Shown here in pieces: positions 1-7,463 of a DNA stretch of 12,206 nt (the stretch's first letter is position 1; each line of letters starts with the position of its first letter). Source of the DNA: Planctomycetota bacterium (GTDB lineage: Bacteria; Planctomycetota; UBA8742; JACQVU01); contig JACQVU010000106.1 in assembly GCA_016209585.1 (NCBI GenBank), forward strand, positions 1 to 12,206, given 5' to 3'. Below the pieces are notes generated by a model, which saw nothing but the letters and a program-made list of their open reading frames with translations, did not search any database and was not told where the DNA came from. The position numbers and the translations under genes are program-made.

Positions 1-437
1 GGATGGGGTTCGTGGCGCCGCGGCGCGAGGGGCGGGCGATGATGGCGAGATCGTTCTCGCAGGAGAAGTACTACGGCCGAGCGCCGCCGGGGCAGGTGCT
101 GCTGCGGGCCTTCCTGGGCGGCGCGCGGAACCCCGACGTGGCGGAGCGAGCGGAAGGCGCGCTGATCGCCGACGTGCGGCGCGATCTTTCGGACCTGCTG
201 GGAATCACCGGCGAGCCGGAGGTCGTGAGTCTGCGCCGGCACGCGGTGGCCATGGCCCAATACGAGGTCGGGCACCTGGCCCGCGTCGCGCGGGTGGAGG
301 CGGCGCTTGGTCGCCACGTCGGCCTGGCGCTCGCCGGCAACGGGCTGCGGGGCGTCGGCGTGCCTGATTGCATTGAGAGCGGCGAACGCGCCGCGGCCCG
401 CGTGGTGGAGGAGATGGAGAGCCGGCGCGCGCCGTGA
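1..437 (+). CDS. hemG: Protoporphyrinogen oxidase, C-terminal part (5' end outside window)
   Basis: This is the last ~144 residues of a FAD-dependent protoporphyrinogen IX oxidase (HemG/HemY, PPOX), which makes protoporphyrin IX in heme synthesis. What shows it is the C-terminal hallmark: YEVGHLARVARVEAAL, then a short spacer, then LALAGNGLRGVGVPDCI and ESGERAA. In this family and other flavin amine oxidases, the AGN-G-GVPDCI-SG stretch closes over the FAD. The frame is open to the window edge. The internal Met codons near base 3 fall inside conserved sequence, so the true start lies upstream; full-length members are about 450-480 residues. The stop is at 435-437, 27 nt before thiL, consistent with cotranscription. 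The N-terminal Rossmann motif cannot be seen here. The assignment is secure for the family; the symbol varies (hemG or hemY). Confidence 0.88.
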   Translation, partial: MGFVAPRREGRAMMARSFSQEKYYGRAPPGQVLLRAFLGGARNPDVAERAEGALIADVRRDLSDLLGITGEPEVVSLRRHAVAMAQYEVGHLARVARVEAALGRHVGLALAGNGLRGVGVPDCIESGERAAARVVEEMESRRAP

Positions 438-452
438 CCGGCGGGAGGCGGG

Positions 453-459
453 AAAGGAG
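453..459 (+). promoter_or_regulatory. Shine-Dalgarno of thiL
   Basis: AAAGGAG lies 5 nt before the ATG at 465. It is a strong ribosome binding site and fixes the thiL start. It contrasts with the missing Shine-Dalgarno before the rhomboid and regulator genes in this window. Confidence 0.75.
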
Positions 460-464
460 CGGGA

Positions 465-1415
465 ATGGCGGCCGCGCCGCGAACCGAAGCCGATCTGATC
501 GCCTGGATCCGCGGGCGACTCGGCGCGGCCCGTTCCGTTCCGGTCGGGCCGGGCGACGACGCCGCCGTGGTGAGGCCGCGGCCGGGGTCGGACATTCTGG
601 TGACGGTGGACGCCTGTCTCGAAGGGCGTCATTTCGTTCTCGGCGGCCCCGGCCCCGGCGCCGCGACCCCCCGCCTGGCCGGGCGTAAACTGCTGGCGCG
701 CAACCTGTCAGACATCGCGGCCATGGCCGGCGTGCCGACCTTCGCGGTGGTGTCGATGACGCTCCGGCGTGACGCTCCGCCGCGGGTGGCGATGGGCATG
801 TTTATCGGCATCAACGCCCTGGCGCGGGAATATGGCGTGGCGCTGGTGGGCGGCGACATCTCGGCGTGGGACCACCCCTTCGCCCTGGCGCTCACGCTGC
901 TGGGCGAGACCCGCGGCCTGCGGCCCGTGCGGCGCGGCGGCACGCGGCCGGGCCACCGTCTGTTCGTCACGGGCGCGCTGGGCGGTTCCATCCTGGGTCG
1001 CCACCTGCGCTTCACGCCGCGCGTCCACTTCGCCCGCGCGCTGGCCGCGCGATACCGGGTGGGCGCGATGATCGACGTCTCCGACGGCTTCCTTCGCGAC
1101 CTGGGCCACCTGGCGCGCGAGAGCGGCGTGGCGGCGCACGTGGACTTGGCGACGCTGCCGGTTTCCCGCGACGCCCGGCGGCTGGCGCGGATGACCGGCC
1201 GCGCGCCGCTCGACCACGCCCTGGCCGACGGCGAGGACCACGAATTGATCTTCACGCTTCCCCCCGGCGAGGCGAAGCGCTTCGCCGCCGACCGGCGGTT
1301 GGCGCGCGCGGCGACGCTGGTGGGAGACATCCGCGCCGGGCGCGGGCTTTTCAGCAAGACGCCGCGCGGCCCGGAACCGCTGCGGGAACAGGGGTATGAT
1401 CATCTTGTCGTCTGA
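465..1415 (+). CDS. thiL: Thiamine-monophosphate kinase
   Basis: ThiL phosphorylates thiamine monophosphate with ATP to give thiamine diphosphate, the last step of cofactor synthesis, in the cytosol. The 316-residue product has normal family length and the motifs in order: GPGDDAA (residues 28-34, metal/ATP site), VDACLEGRHF (48-57, matching the usual VD-xx-EGxHF), NLSDIAAM (80-87), VGGD (128-131), DVSDGFLRDL (204-213) and GEDHELIF (256-263). It belongs to the PurM/AIR synthetase-like ATP-binding fold. The ATG start is supported by AAAGGAG five bases upstream. The 3' end overlaps tsaE by 20 nt, which suggests translational coupling. The R in the EGRHF motif, where V is usual, is a mild deviation; the acidic metal ligands all appear present, so I expect an active enzyme. 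Confidence 0.95.
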   Translation: MAAAPRTEADLIAWIRGRLGAARSVPVGPGDDAAVVRPRPGSDILVTVDACLEGRHFVLGGPGPGAATPRLAGRKLLARNLSDIAAMAGVPTFAVVSMTLRRDAPPRVAMGMFIGINALAREYGVALVGGDISAWDHPFALALTLLGETRGLRPVRRGGTRPGHRLFVTGALGGSILGRHLRFTPRVHFARALAARYRVGAMIDVSDGFLRDLGHLARESGVAAHVDLATLPVSRDARRLARMTGRAPLDHALADGEDHELIFTLPPGEAKRFAADRRLARAATLVGDIRAGRGLFSKTPRGPEPLREQGYDHLVV

Positions 1416-1923
1416 CCCGCTCGCGGTGCTCACCGCCTCCGGCGACGAGACGGCCGCGCTCGGCGCGGCGCTGATGCGCGCCCTGCCGCCGCGCGCCGTG
1501 GTGACGCTGGAAGGCGAGCTCGGCGGCGGCAAGAGTTGCTTCGTTCGCGGGGCGGTCCGCGAGTTCCTGAAGGACCCGGACGCCATCGTGCCCAGCCCGA
1601 CGTTCACCATGGTGAACGGCTACGTGAACGCAGCCGGCCGCCGCTGCTGGCACGTCGATCTCTATCGCGTGCGCCAGCCGGCGGTACTGGTGACGATGGG
1701 GCTGGCAGACCTGCGAGAGGCCGACGCCCTGCTGTTTGTTGAATGGCCGGACCACGCCCAGGAACCCTTCGACGACGCGCTGGCGCGCGTCCGGTTCGAG
1801 CACGCCGGTGAGAGCCGCCGCCGGCTGCTCTTCCAGGCGCCCGCGCCGCTGATTGCTCCGGTGGCGCTGGCGGCGCGCGGCGCCTGCTCTGGACCTTGCG
1901 CCGGCGGGGAGGCGGAAGGGTGA
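1396..1923 (+). CDS. tsaE: tRNA threonylcarbamoyladenosine biosynthesis ATPase TsaE
   Basis: TsaE (YjeE family) is the small ATPase that works with TsaD and TsaB to make t6A at position 37 of ANN-decoding tRNAs. The 175-residue product shows the Walker A GELGGGKS (residues 40-47), SPTF (67-70), HVDLYR (86-91) and the Walker B-like VEWP (115-118), all at typical spacing. The Walker A ends in KS rather than the more usual KT, which is compatible with nucleotide binding. The gene starts inside thiL (20-nt overlap), and its stop TGA overlaps the GTG start of the DUF58 gene (GTGA), so it sits in a tightly coupled string. The last ~25 residues, after about 150, are Ala/Gly/Pro-rich and beyond the conserved core. 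The DNA for that tail also carries the Shine-Dalgarno of the next gene. Confidence 0.93.
   Translation: MIILSSDPLAVLTASGDETAALGAALMRALPPRAVVTLEGELGGGKSCFVRGAVREFLKDPDAIVPSPTFTMVNGYVNAAGRRCWHVDLYRVRQPAVLVTMGLADLREADALLFVEWPDHAQEPFDDALARVRFEHAGESRRRLLFQAPAPLIAPVALAARGACSGPCAGGEAEG
1906..1912 (+). promoter_or_regulatory. Shine-Dalgarno of the DUF58 gene
   Basis: GGGGAGG lies 7 nt before the GTG at 1920. It decides the start against the more upstream in-frame TTG at 1896, which would add only MRRRGGGR, itself just a translation of this purine-rich site. Confidence 0.7.
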
Positions 1924-2882
1924 ACGGCCTGCTGGACCCGGCCTTTCTCAACCGGCTCGCGCGGCTGACGGTGGTGGCGCGGCGGATACGGTCGCTGGCG
2001 CCGCCCGGCAGGCGATGGTCGGCGCTGCGGGGTCCGGGAGCGGACTTCCTGGAGTACCGCGAGTACGTGCCGGGCGAAGACGCCGGCGCCATCGACTGGA
2101 AACTCTCGATGCGGCTGGATCGTCTCTACGTGCGCGACACCGAGACCACCGCGGAACTGGCCGCGCTGATGGTGGTCGACGGCTCGCCGTCCATGAACTT
2201 CGGGCGCGTCAACAAGATCGGATTCGCGGCCCGCGTCGCGGCACTCATCGGCGCGCTGGTGCTGGTGGGCGGCGAAACGGTCGAGGTGTTTGACCTGCCG
2301 ACGGCCCCCGGAAAGGAGCGCCGCCGCTTCCGCGGCAAGACCGGCCTGAAACCCTTTCTGGCGGCGCTCAACGAAGCATGCGACCGGGCCGGCGCGCCGG
2401 TGGAAGCGCGCACGCCGGTCGTCGCGAGCCGGGCCGGGCGAACGGTCGCCCGGCGCTCCATCGAACCGCGCCCCGGCGTCACCGGCGAGGGCGCCCTCGC
2501 CGACCTCTCGCGGCGCGTCGCCGGCGGCCAGAACCTCTACCTCTTCACCGATATGTACGATGACGCCCTCGCGGTCGGGGTCGCCGCCCTGGCCGCCCAC
2601 CATCGCCTCCGCGCCTTCGCTCTCCTCATCGAAGACCCGCTGGAGCACGCCCCGCCCGCCCTCGGCCCGGTGCGGCTCGTCGACGCCGAAACCGGCCGGC
2701 GGATGGACGCCACGCTCGACGCCGCCGCCGTGGCCGCCTACCGCCGCCGATACGAAGTGCGGGCCGAACGGCTCACGCGCCGGCTGCGCGCCGGCGGCGT
2801 GGGCTGCGTGCGGCTGCCCACCGTCACCCCCTTCGACGCCTCTCTCGTCCGGCGGCTGCTTCGCGCCGGGCTTCTCGCGTAG
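1920..2882 (+). CDS. DUF58 domain-containing protein (VWA-like fold)
   Basis: This 320-residue protein belongs to the DUF58 family, usually encoded with MoxR AAA+ ATPases and VWA membrane proteins. Its biochemical role is poorly known; proposed roles include metal insertion, complex assembly and envelope stress. The family signature EYREYVPGEDAGAIDW is at residues 45-60. A VWA-like first strand with a complete MIDAS-type DxSxS, DGSPSM, is at 87-92. A second Rossmann-like block, around NLYLFTDMYDD, follows later. I see no signal peptide or membrane segment, so it is probably cytosolic or attached to its partner. The start is GTG at 1920, overlapping the tsaE stop (GTGA). The stop at 2882 is 4 nt before the membrane VWA gene. 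No MoxR gene precedes it here; tsaE takes that place. Confidence 0.88.
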   Translation: MNGLLDPAFLNRLARLTVVARRIRSLAPPGRRWSALRGPGADFLEYREYVPGEDAGAIDWKLSMRLDRLYVRDTETTAELAALMVVDGSPSMNFGRVNKIGFAARVAALIGALVLVGGETVEVFDLPTAPGKERRRFRGKTGLKPFLAALNEACDRAGAPVEARTPVVASRAGRTVARRSIEPRPGVTGEGALADLSRRVAGGQNLYLFTDMYDDALAVGVAALAAHHRLRAFALLIEDPLEHAPPALGPVRLVDAETGRRMDATLDAAAVAAYRRRYEVRAERLTRRLRAGGVGCVRLPTVTPFDASLVRRLLRAGLLA

Positions 2883-2886
2883 CGGC

Positions 2887-4656
2887 ATGCGCCTCGGCCC
2901 CTTCTGGTTCGCCACGCCCGCCTTCCTCGCCGCATTGGCGTTGCTGCCCCCGGCGGCGGCGGCCTATTTCCTGGTGCGGCGGCGGCGCTCGGTGGTCGTG
3001 GCTCACCTGCCGCTCTGGGAAGAGGCGGCGACGCGCTCGCCCGGTTTCGGCCGGCGCGCGCGGCTCTTCCCGGTATGGTTGCTGGCGGTCAATCTCCTCC
3101 TCGTGGCCGCCCTGTCGCTGGCGGCGGCGGCGCCGTTCCTCGGCCAGCCCGCGGAAGACCCGCGCTTCTTCATCTTCCTCGACACTTCGCCAAGCATGAG
3201 CGCCGTGGAAGCCGACGGCCGCACGCGCCTGGAAGCCGCCGCCGAGATCGCGCGGCAACTGGCCGACGCCGCGCCGCCTGACGCGGACATCAGGTGCGCC
3301 TCGTTCAGCCGCGGGCGGGTTGCGCCGGTCGAGCGGCGGGCGTTCGCCGCCGCGCGCGGTCTCGCCGCGCTGCAAGACTACACGCCCCCGCTCGCGGCCG
3401 GCGCGGTGGCCTTCCTCTTGGGCGCGGGGGAGGCGGGCCCGCCGCGCTTCGCCGCGCTGGTCAGCGACGGCGTCGCGTTCCGCGGCCATCCGCCGCCCGC
3501 CGGCGTCTGGCGGCTGGCGGTGGGCGCGCGGAGCGACAACGTGGGCTTCACCCGTTTCCACGCGCTGCGGCGCTGGACGACCGGCGAGGCCGAAGTAGAC
3601 GCGGCGGCGCGCAACTTCGGCCCGCTGCCCGTCGAGGTAACGTTCTCTTGCCCGGACGCGGGCGTCGATGAACGCTTCGCGCTGGCGCCCGGAGCCGAGC
3701 GCCCCCTGCGCTACACGTTGCCGGACACCGCGCCGGCGCGGCTGACGTTTCAACTCTCGCCCGGCGGGACGCTGGCGTGCGACGACCTCGCCCGCTGTTA
3801 CATTCCGCCGCTGGTCGCGGTCCGGGAGCGTCTCATCCTGCCCGAAGGCCAGGTCGCTCGCCCGGCCCTCGCGGCGTTGCTGGGCGAGGCGCTGCCCGCC
3901 ACCGGCCTCGTCGCCGCGTCCGCCGGCCCCCAGTCCCCCGCCTCCAGTCTCCAACCCGAATTCACCGTCGCCGTGGCGGCGGGAAACGGCGCCAGTGAGG
4001 CGGACGTGGCCTTTCTGGACCCCGACGCCCCGCCACCGCCGGGGGCGCTGCGGGTGGGCGCGGCGGGGGCGACGGCGGTCGTGCGCCGCGCGGAAGCCTG
4101 GGATCGGTGGTTGCGGGGCGTGGACCTGGGCGACCTGCGGATCGACGGCCCGCACCTGGTTTTCACCGGCCCGGACGACGCGCCGCTGGCGGTCACGCCG
4201 TACGGCCCGGTGGTCGTGGCGCAGCCGGGGGCTTCGGGGCGTTCGCTGCGCTTCGGCTTTCTCCCGGAAGCCTCCAACGTCGAGGCGCTCACCGCCGCGT
4301 TTCCCATGCTGCTGCGGAACGTTCTGCTGGAACGCATGGAGCGCATGCACGCCGCCGGCGCGCCGGCCGCGGCGACACTGGGCGAACCGGACGCGCCGGC
4401 CGACGCCACCGCGCCCGGCTTTTTCACCGGCGCGGGCGGCGGGGTGACGGGGGTCAACGCGCTGGGGGCGGAGTGGTCGGACCTCGCGCCGGCGACCGGG
4501 TGGGAGGCGCCCGAGGCCGCGCTGCGGGCCTTCCGCGGCGCGCCGGGGCGAGCCGTGCCGCTGCGGGCGTGGTGCCTGGCGCTGGCGGCGGTCGCGGTGG
4601 CGGTCGAGGCCTGGCTGCTCCATCGCCTCGCGGCCCATCGGCTACCGGGGAAGTGA
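2887..4656 (+). CDS. BatA-like membrane protein with VWA domain
   Basis: The 589-residue product looks like the BatA/TIGR02226 (two-anchor) VWA proteins that accompany DUF58 proteins. A hydrophobic segment at about residues 7-30 is followed by basic RRRR. The short AHLPLWEEA stretch comes next, then a second membrane segment at about 62-84. A VWA domain starts with FFIFLDTSPSMS, with the MIDAS DxSxS at 99-103. The long middle region (about 200-540) is divergent and beta-rich in appearance. A final hydrophobic helix lies at about 561-578, followed by HRLAAHR. The expected topology puts the VWA domain and middle region between the second and last anchors. I chose the ATG at 2887; the frame is open upstream to 2560, but that part only shadows the DUF58 gene. 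No clear Shine-Dalgarno is seen, so it probably depends on coupling to the DUF58 stop 4 nt upstream. The 3' end overlaps the convergent Hsp70 gene by 15 bp. Confidence 0.85.
   Translation: MRLGPFWFATPAFLAALALLPPAAAAYFLVRRRRSVVVAHLPLWEEAATRSPGFGRRARLFPVWLLAVNLLLVAALSLAAAAPFLGQPAEDPRFFIFLDTSPSMSAVEADGRTRLEAAAEIARQLADAAPPDADIRCASFSRGRVAPVERRAFAAARGLAALQDYTPPLAAGAVAFLLGAGEAGPPRFAALVSDGVAFRGHPPPAGVWRLAVGARSDNVGFTRFHALRRWTTGEAEVDAAARNFGPLPVEVTFSCPDAGVDERFALAPGAERPLRYTLPDTAPARLTFQLSPGGTLACDDLARCYIPPLVAVRERLILPEGQVARPALAALLGEALPATGLVAASAGPQSPASSLQPEFTVAVAAGNGASEADVAFLDPDAPPPPGALRVGAAGATAVVRRAEAWDRWLRGVDLGDLRIDGPHLVFTGPDDAPLAVTPYGPVVVAQPGASGRSLRFGFLPEASNVEALTAAFPMLLRNVLLERMERMHAAGAPAAATLGEPDAPADATAPGFFTGAGGGVTGVNALGAEWSDLAPATGWEAPEAALRAFRGAPGRAVPLRAWCLALAAVAVAVEAWLLHRLAAHRLPGK
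3930..3955. repeat. Short low-complexity CCAGTC/CTCCAGTCTCC stretch inside the VWA gene
   Basis: CCAGTC occurs at 3930-3935 and again at 3944-3949, in a pyrimidine-rich stretch (pattern cCCAGTCcCC ... CTCCAGTCTCC). It encodes the Ser/Pro/Gln-rich linker AGPQSPASSLQPEF, unlike the Ala/Gly/Arg-rich flanks. It may be a low-complexity linker or a small in-frame repeat insertion. Confidence 0.35.
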
Positions 4657-6366
4657 GAAGATCCGGCGCCGGGCCTCGATGACGGCGTCGTCGTCGAGCA
4701 GGCCGTCGTCCACCGAGAGTTCGAAACGCTGCTGAGCGCGCGATTCCAGGTAGGCGTGGAAGTTAAGAATCTTGTCGGCGCCCATGTCGATGGAGCAGAC
4801 GATGCGCTCCCGGCGCTGCTGGGGCTGGTCGAAGCGCACGATCTTGCTGGTGAGTTCCGTGAGGTGTTCGCGGGCGTTGGAGTCGCCGCGGAAGATGCGG
4901 AAGGCCAGTTGGCGCTCGCCGCGGCCGGGGGTGGAAATGGAGAAGGCGCGGACGTCGTCCACCTTCATCGGCAACAGGTCGCCGGCGTGGACCAGGGTGA
5001 CGAACGACTCGCGCTCGTCGTGGGTGACCAGCAGTTTGATGGATTCCGCGAGCGTGGGCGGCACGCCAATGCCCTCCTGGCAGCCGGTGGCCAGGAAGTG
5101 GTGCTGGATGACGGCCCCGCGGGCGATGGCGCGGATGGGGTCCAGGCAGAGCAGGAAGCGGCCGTCGTCTTTGGCGAAGCCGAAGCAGTCCAGCAGCGAG
5201 TCGCGCACGCACCACAACTGGCTGCACCCTCCCGTGACCAGCACGTAGTCGATGTCGTCGCGCGTGAGGCCGGAGCGCGACAGCGTGTCGACCACGTAGT
5301 GCACCGCGCTCTCGCCGGAGGCCGGGTCCAGAAAGGGGTGCATGACCTCGGCGAACTCCGCGGCCGAGAGGGAGTGGTGGAAGGGGGTGTCGGCGAACCC
5401 CGGCAGGCCCAGGTTGAGGGCCTCCACCTGCGCCGCGGCGTCGGGCGCGCGGCCATCGCCGCCCAATCCACGGAGGTCGAGGACGCGGGTGTTGAGGTCG
5501 ATCTTCGCCCGTTCGGCGATCTCCTGGAACTTGCGGCGGGCGATGCGCAGCGTGTGCGGGTCCACGCCGGCCAGGTCCACCCCCTGCTGCTCGGCGTAGG
5601 CCATCAGAAGGTGCACCCCCAGGTGCAGGTCCAGGTCGTCGCCGCCGAACTCCGTGTACCGCGACAGCCCCAGCGGCACGATGTGGAACCCGGCCGCGCC
5701 CCCCTGTTGCACCTGCACAATCGAAACGTCCAGCGTGCCGCCCCCGAAGTCGAAGATCAGCACGTTGCGCGGCTCGCGGAAATCCACGATCGTCCCCTCG
5801 CCTTCGCCCTCGGCCTTCTGATCGTCCAGGAAGGCCAGCAGCGCCGCCGTCGGCTCGTCGAGCAGGTGCAGACTCAGCCCCGCCGTTCCGCGCGCCGGAT
5901 CAAAAAACGCGATGCGCGCCGCGTTCAGCGTCTCCACCCGCTTGTCGGTGTCGAACGAGGCTGGCACCGTGATCACCACGTCCTGGATGGCGTCGCAGTT
6001 GCGATCCTGCTCCGCGGCCTGCTTGAGCCGCGCCAGGATGATGGCCGAGATGTCGGTGGGCGAGTACACCTGCCCGTTCCGCCGGTAGCGCGTCTGCGTG
6101 CCCAGTTTCAGCTTCACCGAACGGCACACCCGCTCCACGTCCTGCGACCGGTCCTTGGCCGGCTGGCCGACCAGCATCCCGCCGCCGGGGTCGAAATAGA
6201 CCACGCTCGGCAGGAAATCGAAGCGGTAGGGGCCTTGCGCCACCTCGATGGCGCGCGGGTTCACCTTGAACACCGATCCCCGGCGCGTCACCTTCCCCCA
6301 TGCCACCAGGGAGTTGGTGGTGCCGAGATCAATGCCGAAGAACTGCTCTTGTGCCGACTGCTTCAC
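4642..6366 (-). CDS. Hsp70-family protein lacking the C-terminal lid
   Basis: This is an Hsp70/DnaK-like chaperone ATPase. From a GTG at 6366 the product is 574 residues, against about 610-640 for DnaK. The nucleotide-binding domain is complete: phosphate-1 GIDLGTTNSLVAW (11-23), VITVPASFD (131-139), LLDEPTAALLAFL (168-180), phosphate-2 IFDFGGGTLDVS (204-215), FGGDDLD (240-246) and adenosine motif VLVTGGCSQ (375-383). A substrate-binding beta domain follows at about 430-552, matching DnaK in the SID-GADKILNFHA region. The protein ends some 20 residues later, without the helical lid or an EEVD-like tail. The GTG places GIDLGTT at the usual distance from the N-terminus but has no Shine-Dalgarno. 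An in-frame ATG at 6468, with AAAGG about 8 nt upstream, would add 34 atypical residues. No DnaJ or GrpE gene is nearby. It is best seen as a specialised Hsp70 rather than the housekeeping DnaK. Confidence 0.9.
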   Translation of the reverse strand: MKQSAQEQFFGIDLGTTNSLVAWGKVTRRGSVFKVNPRAIEVAQGPYRFDFLPSVVYFDPGGGMLVGQPAKDRSQDVERVCRSVKLKLGTQTRYRRNGQVYSPTDISAIILARLKQAAEQDRNCDAIQDVVITVPASFDTDKRVETLNAARIAFFDPARGTAGLSLHLLDEPTAALLAFLDDQKAEGEGEGTIVDFREPRNVLIFDFGGGTLDVSIVQVQQGGAAGFHIVPLGLSRYTEFGGDDLDLHLGVHLLMAYAEQQGVDLAGVDPHTLRIARRKFQEIAERAKIDLNTRVLDLRGLGGDGRAPDAAAQVEALNLGLPGFADTPFHHSLSAAEFAEVMHPFLDPASGESAVHYVVDTLSRSGLTRDDIDYVLVTGGCSQLWCVRDSLLDCFGFAKDDGRFLLCLDPIRAIARGAVIQHHFLATGCQEGIGVPPTLAESIKLLVTHDERESFVTLVHAGDLLPMKVDDVRAFSISTPGRGERQLAFRIFRGDSNAREHLTELTSKIVRFDQPQQRRERIVCSIDMGADKILNFHAYLESRAQQRFELSVDDGLLDDDAVIEARRRIFSLPR

Positions 6367-6492
6367 GAGGGCGGATGGGGTAGAGAGCGCGCGCCAAGGG
6401 GGGCCGATATCGCCAGCCGCGCGATGCCATGCATGAACGTCCGACCGGCGGGAGAAGTCAAGAGGCATGGCGGCCGCCTTTGGGTGTTGGGT

Positions 6493-6556
6493 GCGGGCGG
6501 AGTACCGCGGTGTTGGGTGCTGGGCCCAACACCCAACACCGCGGTACTCCGCCCGC
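6493..6556. repeat. 64-bp near-perfect palindrome
   Basis: The sequence is self-complementary from 6493 to 6556, centred between 6524 and 6525 on GGGCCC. Only one of the 32 base pairs mismatches (C6520 against A6529). The outer arms 6493-6518 and 6531-6556 are perfect over 26 bp. The left arm contains GGTGTTGGGTGC at 6509-6520, and the same 12 bases also occur as a direct copy at 6483-6494. It lies between divergently transcribed genes, so it is not a terminator for either. A T-run is absent on both sides. It could be a REP/MITE-like element, a cruciform-forming site or an operator; the sequence alone does not decide. Confidence 0.9.
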
Positions 6557-6572
6557 CCCCCGCCCCCCCTTG

Positions 6573-6581
6573 TGGTATGCT
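6573..6581 (+). promoter_or_regulatory. Extended -10 promoter of the rhomboid gene
   Basis: TGGTATGCT matches the extended -10 pattern TGnTATnnT. If its last T is at -7, transcription starts at about 6588, one base before the ATG at 6589, which would give a leaderless mRNA. There is no recognisable -35 hexamer; that position falls at the right end of the 64-bp palindrome. No Shine-Dalgarno precedes the ATG. Confidence 0.5.
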
Positions 6582-6588
6582 CGCGCGC

Positions 6589-7455
6589 ATGGGCGTTTCC
6601 GATCGCGGCTATATGGCGGGGGAGGGCGGCCTGCCGCGCAGCGCCGGCGTTCTTGGCGCGCCCGCGACCATGTGGCTGGTCGGCGTCAACGTCATCGTGC
6701 TGCTCGCCTGGGCCGCGCTGCGCCGCACGGAGTTCATGCAACTGAATTTCACGCTCACGACCGGTGGCGTGCTGTACGAATACCGCGTCCACACGCTGCT
6801 CACGGCGGCCTTCTCCCATGTGGACCCGTGGCACGCGGTTTTCAACCTGCTGGCGCTCTGGTTCTTCGGAACCCCGGTGGAGAACCTGTTCGGACGCCGC
6901 GCCTTCCTGGCTATCTACCTCTCGGCGGCGATCTTCTCTTCGCTGGTGTACGTGGCCGTGGGCGCCGCCACGGGCGATCTCTGGACCCCCATGCTGGGAG
7001 CCTCGGGCGCGGTGATGGCCGTCCTGGTGCTCTGCGCGCTCTACTACCGCAATATGACGGTGCTCATCTGGGGAATCCTCCCCGTGAAAATGTGGCTGCT
7101 GGCCACCTGCTACGTCGCCTTCGACCTGATGGGCCTCCTGCACCGGGCCGACAGCGGCGTGGCCCACGCGGCCCACCTCGGCGGGGCGGCGGCCGGGTTG
7201 GCGGTCTATTCCTGGCGCCGGCTTGGTCCTGCCTGGCGCCCCTGGGGCCGGGGAAACCAGCGTGGCGAAGAAACTCTCGGCGGCGCCGCGCGGGAAACCG
7301 GATCAGGCGCGCCGGCGAACGCCCGCCAGGTGGACCCCGCCACCGCCGCGCGGGTGGACGCCTTGCTGGAGAAGGTGCACGAGCAGGGGCTGACGGCGCT
7401 GACCGACGACGAGAAGGCGTTTCTGATCCGCAACTCCGCCCGGTACCGGCGGTAG
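6589..7455 (+). CDS. Rhomboid-family intramembrane serine protease
   Basis: Rhomboid proteases cut transmembrane substrates within the membrane. The 288-residue product has about six hydrophobic segments (near 26-44, 67-92, 105-125, 140-152, 157-182 and 191-208). The oxyanion-site motif HAVFN is at 82-86, the nucleophile S139 lies in GASG (137-140), and the catalytic H196 is in HAAHLGG (193-199), so the Ser-His dyad is intact. A soluble tail follows, ending in a short helical module (about 252-288) of the kind seen at the C-terminus of many bacterial rhomboids, LLEKVHEQGLTALTDDEKAF. The start at 6589 is preferred because an extended -10 ends eight bases before it; an in-frame ATG at 6577 lies inside that element. 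The gene ends 8 nt from the convergent fpr stop. The natural substrate is unknown. Confidence 0.9.
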   Translation: MGVSDRGYMAGEGGLPRSAGVLGAPATMWLVGVNVIVLLAWAALRRTEFMQLNFTLTTGGVLYEYRVHTLLTAAFSHVDPWHAVFNLLALWFFGTPVENLFGRRAFLAIYLSAAIFSSLVYVAVGAATGDLWTPMLGASGAVMAVLVLCALYYRNMTVLIWGILPVKMWLLATCYVAFDLMGLLHRADSGVAHAAHLGGAAAGLAVYSWRRLGPAWRPWGRGNQRGEETLGGAARETGSGAPANARQVDPATAARVDALLEKVHEQGLTALTDDEKAFLIRNSARYRR

Positions 7456-7463
7456 GCGACCCG

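Noticed and set aside
2824..4638. 604-codon minus-strand frame opposite the VWA gene
   Set aside because: It is Arg/Gly/Gln-rich with no domain pattern; the plus strand has membrane anchors and a MIDAS motif, and is in operon with the DUF58 gene.
6433..6461. TTGACT (minus strand, 6461-6456) as a -35 box for Hsp70
   Set aside because: Seventeen bases on, the would-be -10 is GTTCAT, a poor match, so I do not call a promoter.
4756..6588. Plus-strand frame open across the whole Hsp70 gene and into the rhomboid gene
   Set aside because: The Hsp70 motifs on the minus strand are unmistakable. The plus-strand translation is low-complexity, rich in His/Arg/Gln/Val, as expected for an antisense shadow in GC-rich DNA. 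Only the part from 6589 is a gene.
6367..7176. Upstream extension of the Hsp70 frame on the minus strand, including an ATG at 6468
   Set aside because: Beyond 6588 it is antisense to the rhomboid gene and has no homology-like features. The ATG at 6468 remains possible because of an AAAGG before it, but the 34 extra residues are atypical before GIDLGTTNS.
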